From positions 1-7,630 of the forward strand of contig CANQCB010000065.1 of the NCBI GenBank assembly GCA_947589145.1: 7,630 nt of DNA, given 5' to 3'. This document shows positions 5,948 through 7,630 of the stretch, piece after piece. Below the pieces are notes generated by a model. It ran no database searches, was not told where the DNA came from, and saw only the letters and a program-made list of their open reading frames with translations. This DNA comes from an uncultured Clostridia bacterium. GTDB lineage: Bacteria > Bacillota > Clostridia > Christensenellales > Pumilibacteraceae. How positions within the stretch are numbered: the first letter of the stretch is position 1; the number at the start of each line of letters is the position of its first letter. The translations under genes and the position numbers were made by a program.

Positions 5948-6137
5948 GAAACATAGGGGAACTACTAAAAGTCACACTCAACTACTTTCTCAACGCTCTT
6001 ACGAGCAATTCAACGAGCGAAGATAAGTTTCGTCGATTCACATTTGTATGGCGCTTAAAGGTTCGCGGATATTTTTTCGTAGGCTCGTTTTGCGAAGGAG
6101 CTATACATCGAAACATATAAAAGCACCCTACGATTGC

Positions 6138-6166
6138 ATTATATTACATAAACGAAAAAAAGTCAA
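6138..6166 (-). promoter_or_regulatory. Promoter of the structured RNA / small-protein unit
   Basis: On the minus strand TTGACT (6166-6161) and TATAAT (6143-6138) are separated by exactly 17 nt, a near-consensus housekeeping promoter. The expected start is about 6131, which coincides with the first base of the RNA's base-pairing 5' segment. The stretch 6167-6259 behind it is A/T-rich and holds no gene that I can support. Confidence 0.75.
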
Positions 6167-6259
6167 TACCTAAATAAATTTTCCCGATTACAAGCGTACT
6201 TTACGGCGAATGCTTAAAAAAATTACTTTACTCTGAGCAACGCTTAACCGATTTATAGG

Positions 6260-6394
6260 TTATGAGAGAATATTTAATTCTTTGATTGTTTTGAGCGCTT
6301 TAAGCGTATCCGTTTCCTTTTCGTTATGATTGAGGACTTGCGTTATTTTCTCGGCTGTTTGCTCTTGTCTTGCGAACTCCGCAAAACTTTTTCC
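6260..6394 (-). pseudogene. Coding-like remnant downstream of the antitoxin
   Basis: In the same frame as the antitoxin, but after its TGA, four codons and a TAA, 44 codons stay open and read like a helical, Lys/Glu-rich protein end (for example QTAEKITQVLNHNEKETDT), ending at TAA 6262-6260. No ATG, GTG or TTG opens it in frame. It may be what remains of a longer antitoxin, a second antitoxin copy or a lost partner gene. A stop-free run of this length is not rare by chance, so this is a weak call. Confidence 0.3.
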
Positions 6395-6409
6395 TTATCT
6401 AACCGTGTA

Positions 6410-6652
6410 TCATTTTGCAAGTTCCTCAAATGCTTTGCGGTGTTTTTCCAGAATGCGCCCGGCGACTATATCTATCTTCTCGCTTTCGGAGAGGTCGAGA
6501 GCGGGATTATCTACGAGATTAACGAGCATATAGCGCGGTTTGTTATTCTTGAAAATTACCACGCTACCCTGACGGTCGGCTATTCGGGTCGCCCGCGAAA
6601 AATTCTGATTGGCTTCGGTTATGGAAAGTACTTGATTCGTATCTATTATCAT
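6410..6652 (-). CDS. Type II antitoxin, Phd/YefM family (no toxin recognised)
   Basis: An 80-aa protein whose N-terminal part MIIDTNQVLSITEANQNFS, then RATRIADRQGSVVIFKNNKPRYMLVNL, is the usual Phd/YefM DNA-binding and dimerisation domain (about residues 1-50). The C-terminal helix SEKIDIVAGRILEKHRKAFEELAK is the type of segment that wraps a toxin in this family. Such proteins neutralise a cognate RelE/YoeB- or Doc/Fic-type toxin and repress their own promoter. GAGGTG (6663-6658) lies 5 nt before the ATG. The gene has its own promoter and operator. No toxin ORF follows, since only a stop-interrupted remnant lies downstream. The next gene upstream (6776-7120) is separately promoted and resembles no toxin that I know. 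It is therefore a solitary antitoxin, perhaps a relic or acting on a toxin encoded elsewhere. Confidence 0.88.
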   Translation of the reverse strand: MIIDTNQVLSITEANQNFSRATRIADRQGSVVIFKNNKPRYMLVNLVDNPALDLSESEKIDIVAGRILEKHRKAFEELAK

Positions 6653-6669
6653 AATATCACCTCGCTTAT

Positions 6670-6704
6670 ATTATACACAAATAATAGGTAAAAATCAACC
6701 TATT
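6670..6704 (-). promoter_or_regulatory. Antitoxin promoter with palindromic operator
   Basis: On the minus strand TTGATT (6698-6693) and TATAAT (6675-6670) are 17 nt apart. A perfect 7-bp inverted repeat, AATAGGT (6683-6689) and ACCTATT (6698-6704) with an 8-bp spacer, overlaps the -35 and the spacer. This is the position expected for autorepression by a Phd/YefM dimer. Confidence 0.7.
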
Positions 6705-6775
6705 TTTTCAAGATATTTATGCGGGTGCGCGAATATTAAAAATGCACTCCCAATTGCTCCCGACCGAAAGCCGAG

Positions 6776-7120
6776 TTATGCGGAGAGTTCGACGCCGCAC
6801 TTTATTCCGTCGTTTTCGATCATGGCGAGGAGTTCGCTGATTTCGTCGTTTTCGCAACGATATTTCAATCCGTCCGCGTCGGCAATCGAGACTATTACGC
6901 GCGGCATAACTATTCCGTTGTGTTTTCTCTTGTTTATCTCGCCGCAAATAAAACGAAGGGATATCAAAGCAAGCGAGTATTTGTCAATCGCAAAGCCGTT
7001 AAGCAAAAATTCTTTCGGGACGAGACAGTCCTCCGCTTTCTTTACGATGGAAAGTATCCTGAGATCGCTCGGTTTCACCATCTTTACTATTTGATCAAGC
7101 GTGTATTCTTTTGTCAACAT
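6776..7120 (-). CDS. Hypothetical protein, 114 aa
   Basis: I do not recognise the family. The start at 7120 has AAAGGAG (7134-7128) 8 nt upstream, a good initiation signal, and there is a promoter-like -10 in front, so the gene is likely real. The protein has no signal peptide or clear membrane helix. Its N-terminal half (residues 1-65) alternates short helices around YTLDQIVKMVKPSDLRIL and FAIDKYSLALISLRFICGEINKRK. A strand-like segment VMPRVIVSIADADGLKYRC (71-89) and a final helix ISELLAMIEND follow. It contains three cysteines (Cys32, Cys59, Cys89) plus Cys107, with no zinc-ligand spacing that I recognise. It is preceded by a perfect inverted repeat that may be an operator. It lies upstream of the antitoxin on the same strand but is separated by 123 nt and the antitoxin's own promoter. 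Confidence 0.65.
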   Translation of the reverse strand: MLTKEYTLDQIVKMVKPSDLRILSIVKKAEDCLVPKEFLLNGFAIDKYSLALISLRFICGEINKRKHNGIVMPRVIVSIADADGLKYRCENDEISELLAMIENDGIKCGVELSA

Positions 7121-7143
7121 CGATATTTCTCCTTTTTTTCTTG

Positions 7144-7183
7144 ATTATATCGACAAAATGTGGACAACTGTCTGTCCACATTT
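7144..7183 (-). promoter_or_regulatory. Promoter region with perfect inverted-repeat operator
   Basis: A perfect 11-bp inverted repeat, AAATGTGGACA (7156-7166) and TGTCCACATTT (7173-7183) with a 6-bp spacer, lies just upstream of a minus-strand -10 TATAAT (7149-7144). The -35 region at standard spacing (GACAGT, 7172-7167) is poor and falls exactly in the repeat's spacer. There is no U-run on either side, so it is not a terminator. A dimeric regulator bound here would cover the -35, either blocking or replacing it. The regulator is unknown. Confidence 0.6.
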
Positions 7184-7220
7184 GAAAAAAGTTTTTATTT
7201 TTTTATTAAACGGCTTATAT

Positions 7221-7256
7221 AAAAAGTCGCCCCTCGATCGGAAGAGCGATTTTTTT
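7221..7256. terminator. Terminator of the yfbR gene (symmetrical)
   Basis: On the minus strand UCGCUCUUC and GAGGGGCGA (7249-7241 and 7235-7227) form a 9-bp stem with two G.U pairs and a CGAUC loop. An A-run precedes it, and C followed by five U comes after. It lies 11 nt past the stop of the downstream-truncated yfbR-like gene. The plus strand also ends in seven T, so it could work both ways. Confidence 0.75.
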
Positions 7257-7266
7257 ATATTCATAT

Positions 7267-7630
7267 TCAGCCTATTTCTTTACTCAGGTTATCCAGCGAC
7301 AAGCCGAACGGGGTGACGAAATTTTCGAGGAAGTAATCGACTTCGGGGCTGTTATACGCGCGGAGTTTGGCTTTTATTTGCTTTTCCGCCTCGACGAACT
7401 CGTTATTGCCGTGGGCTATCTCCTCCACGCACTTGACGTATGCGGCAAGCGTGTCGGCGCATTTTACGAGTTTGTGCTCGGTTTCGTCTCCGCCGCCGAC
7501 CAATTCGGCGACTTCGGGGCGGATATCCTCGGGAAGGGTGCGGACGAGTTTTTTCTCGCTGTCCTTCTCAATCGCCTTATAAGCCGCGGTAATGTCGGGG
7601 TCGAAGTACTTTATCGGGGTGGGCATATCG
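7267..7630 (-). CDS. yfbR: 5'-deoxynucleotidase YfbR-like, HD-domain (5' end outside window)
   Basis: Hydrolyses deoxyribonucleoside 5'-monophosphates to deoxynucleosides, controlling dNMP pools in the cytoplasm. Only the C-terminal 120 residues are in the window. They follow E. coli YfbR closely by memory: DMPTPIKYF against DLPTPVKYF, then YKAIEKDSEKKLV, the LVKCADTLAAYVKCVEE helix, HGNNEFVEAE, and the end VDYFLENFVTPFGLSLDNLSKE. The Asp at the window edge (7629-7627) corresponds to the last metal ligand of the HD site; the other ligands lie outside. The Met at 7626 is internal, not a start, because the conserved Asp precedes it in frame. The terminator at 7221-7256 closes the transcript. 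Confidence 0.9.
   Translation of the reverse strand, partial: DMPTPIKYFDPDITAAYKAIEKDSEKKLVRTLPEDIRPEVAELVGGGDETEHKLVKCADTLAAYVKCVEEIAHGNNEFVEAEKQIKAKLRAYNSPEVDYFLENFVTPFGLSLDNLSKEIG

Larger units (their letters stand above)
5830..6131 (-). ncRNA. Structured leader RNA or stand-alone ncRNA of about 300 nt, class not recognised
   Basis: Transcribed on the minus strand from the promoter at 6166-6138, predicted to start near G6131. There is no convincing ORF in it. Structures seen on the minus strand: a base stem GUAGG (6131-6127) with CCUAC (6083-6079), extendable by two pairs at DNA level, enclosing two small hairpins; a GCUC-GUAA-GAGC hairpin with a GNRA-type tetraloop, whose plus-strand arms lie around 5995-6006; and a long hairpin closed by GUUGC (5947-5943) and GCAAC (5870-5866). 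The last structure is a stem-loop followed by a U-rich tract (5861-5830). This could be a discrete terminated ncRNA, or an attenuator-type leader for the 74-aa gene, whose start lies about 20 nt beyond. I saw no match to tmRNA, SRP RNA, RNase P RNA or a riboswitch that I know. Confidence 0.55.

Noticed and set aside
5884..6120. Plus-strand 78-codon frame in the leader region
   Set aside because: No ribosome site or promoter, and the region's pairing and promoter are oriented on the minus strand.
5830..6131. tmRNA, SRP RNA, RNase P RNA or a hammerhead ribozyme as identity of the structured RNA
   Set aside because: No CCA-type tRNA-like end, no GGAAGGAAGCAGC-type SRP loop, no GAGGAAAGUCC, and no CUGAUGA/GAAA core on either strand.
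7624..7626. ATG at 7626 as start of the YfbR-like protein
   Set aside because: The conserved Asp of DxPTP precedes it in frame, and the missing HD residues must lie upstream, outside the window.
1..7630. CRISPR array, tRNA or rRNA genes, insertion sequences
   Set aside because: No regularly spaced direct repeats, no tRNA-like cloverleaf and no transposase-like reading frame were seen on either strand.

Overview
The window looks like chromosomal DNA of an anaerobic Bacillota (Clostridia-like) bacterium, possibly an uncultivated gut lineage. The reasons are the arg gene order, the strong AGGAGG-type ribosome binding sites, the A/T-rich promoters with a GC-richer coding body, and the types of accessory genes. 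The taxonomic statement is inference. Nothing in the window fixes a genus.

Layout. (1) Positions 1-594, minus strand: N-terminal 198 residues of a MalK/UgpC-like ABC transporter ATPase. It keeps Walker A and B but has lost the Q-loop Gln, the LSGGQ signature and the H-loop His. Its promoter lies so close to the ATG that the mRNA is probably leaderless. (2) Positions 595-738: divergent control region. The plus-strand arg promoter is overlapped by two ArgR-type palindromes. (3) Positions 739-5478, plus strand: arginine operon argC-argB-argD-argF followed by a GNAT acetyltransferase. argJ, which sits between argC and argB in many Clostridia, is absent. The operon therefore encodes the route from N-acetylglutamate to N-acetylornithine (ArgB, ArgC, ArgD) and from ornithine to citrulline (ArgF), but no recognised enzyme for making N-acetylglutamate or releasing ornithine. 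The GNAT is a candidate for the missing acetylation step. A strong symmetrical terminator (5492-5536) closes the operon.

(4) Positions 5587-6166, minus strand: a near-consensus promoter, a roughly 300-nt highly structured RNA ending in a terminator-like hairpin, then a strong Shine-Dalgarno and a 74-aa Asn/His/Trp-rich small protein. This is the least explained part of the window. The RNA may be a stand-alone ncRNA, an attenuating leader, or both. (5) Positions 6260-6704, minus strand: a Phd/YefM-family antitoxin with its own promoter and a palindromic operator, but no recognisable toxin. An in-frame coding-like remnant lies downstream. (6) Positions 6776-7183, minus strand: an unrecognised 114-aa protein with a perfect 11-bp inverted repeat in its promoter. 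(7) Positions 7221-7630, minus strand: the C-terminal part of a YfbR-like 5'-deoxynucleotidase and its terminator.

The arg genes form one biosynthetic unit. The genes from 5587 to 7120 are small, separately promoted and more A/T-rich, as expected for an accessory patch between two housekeeping blocks. All assignments come from reading motifs by eye; no database search was run.
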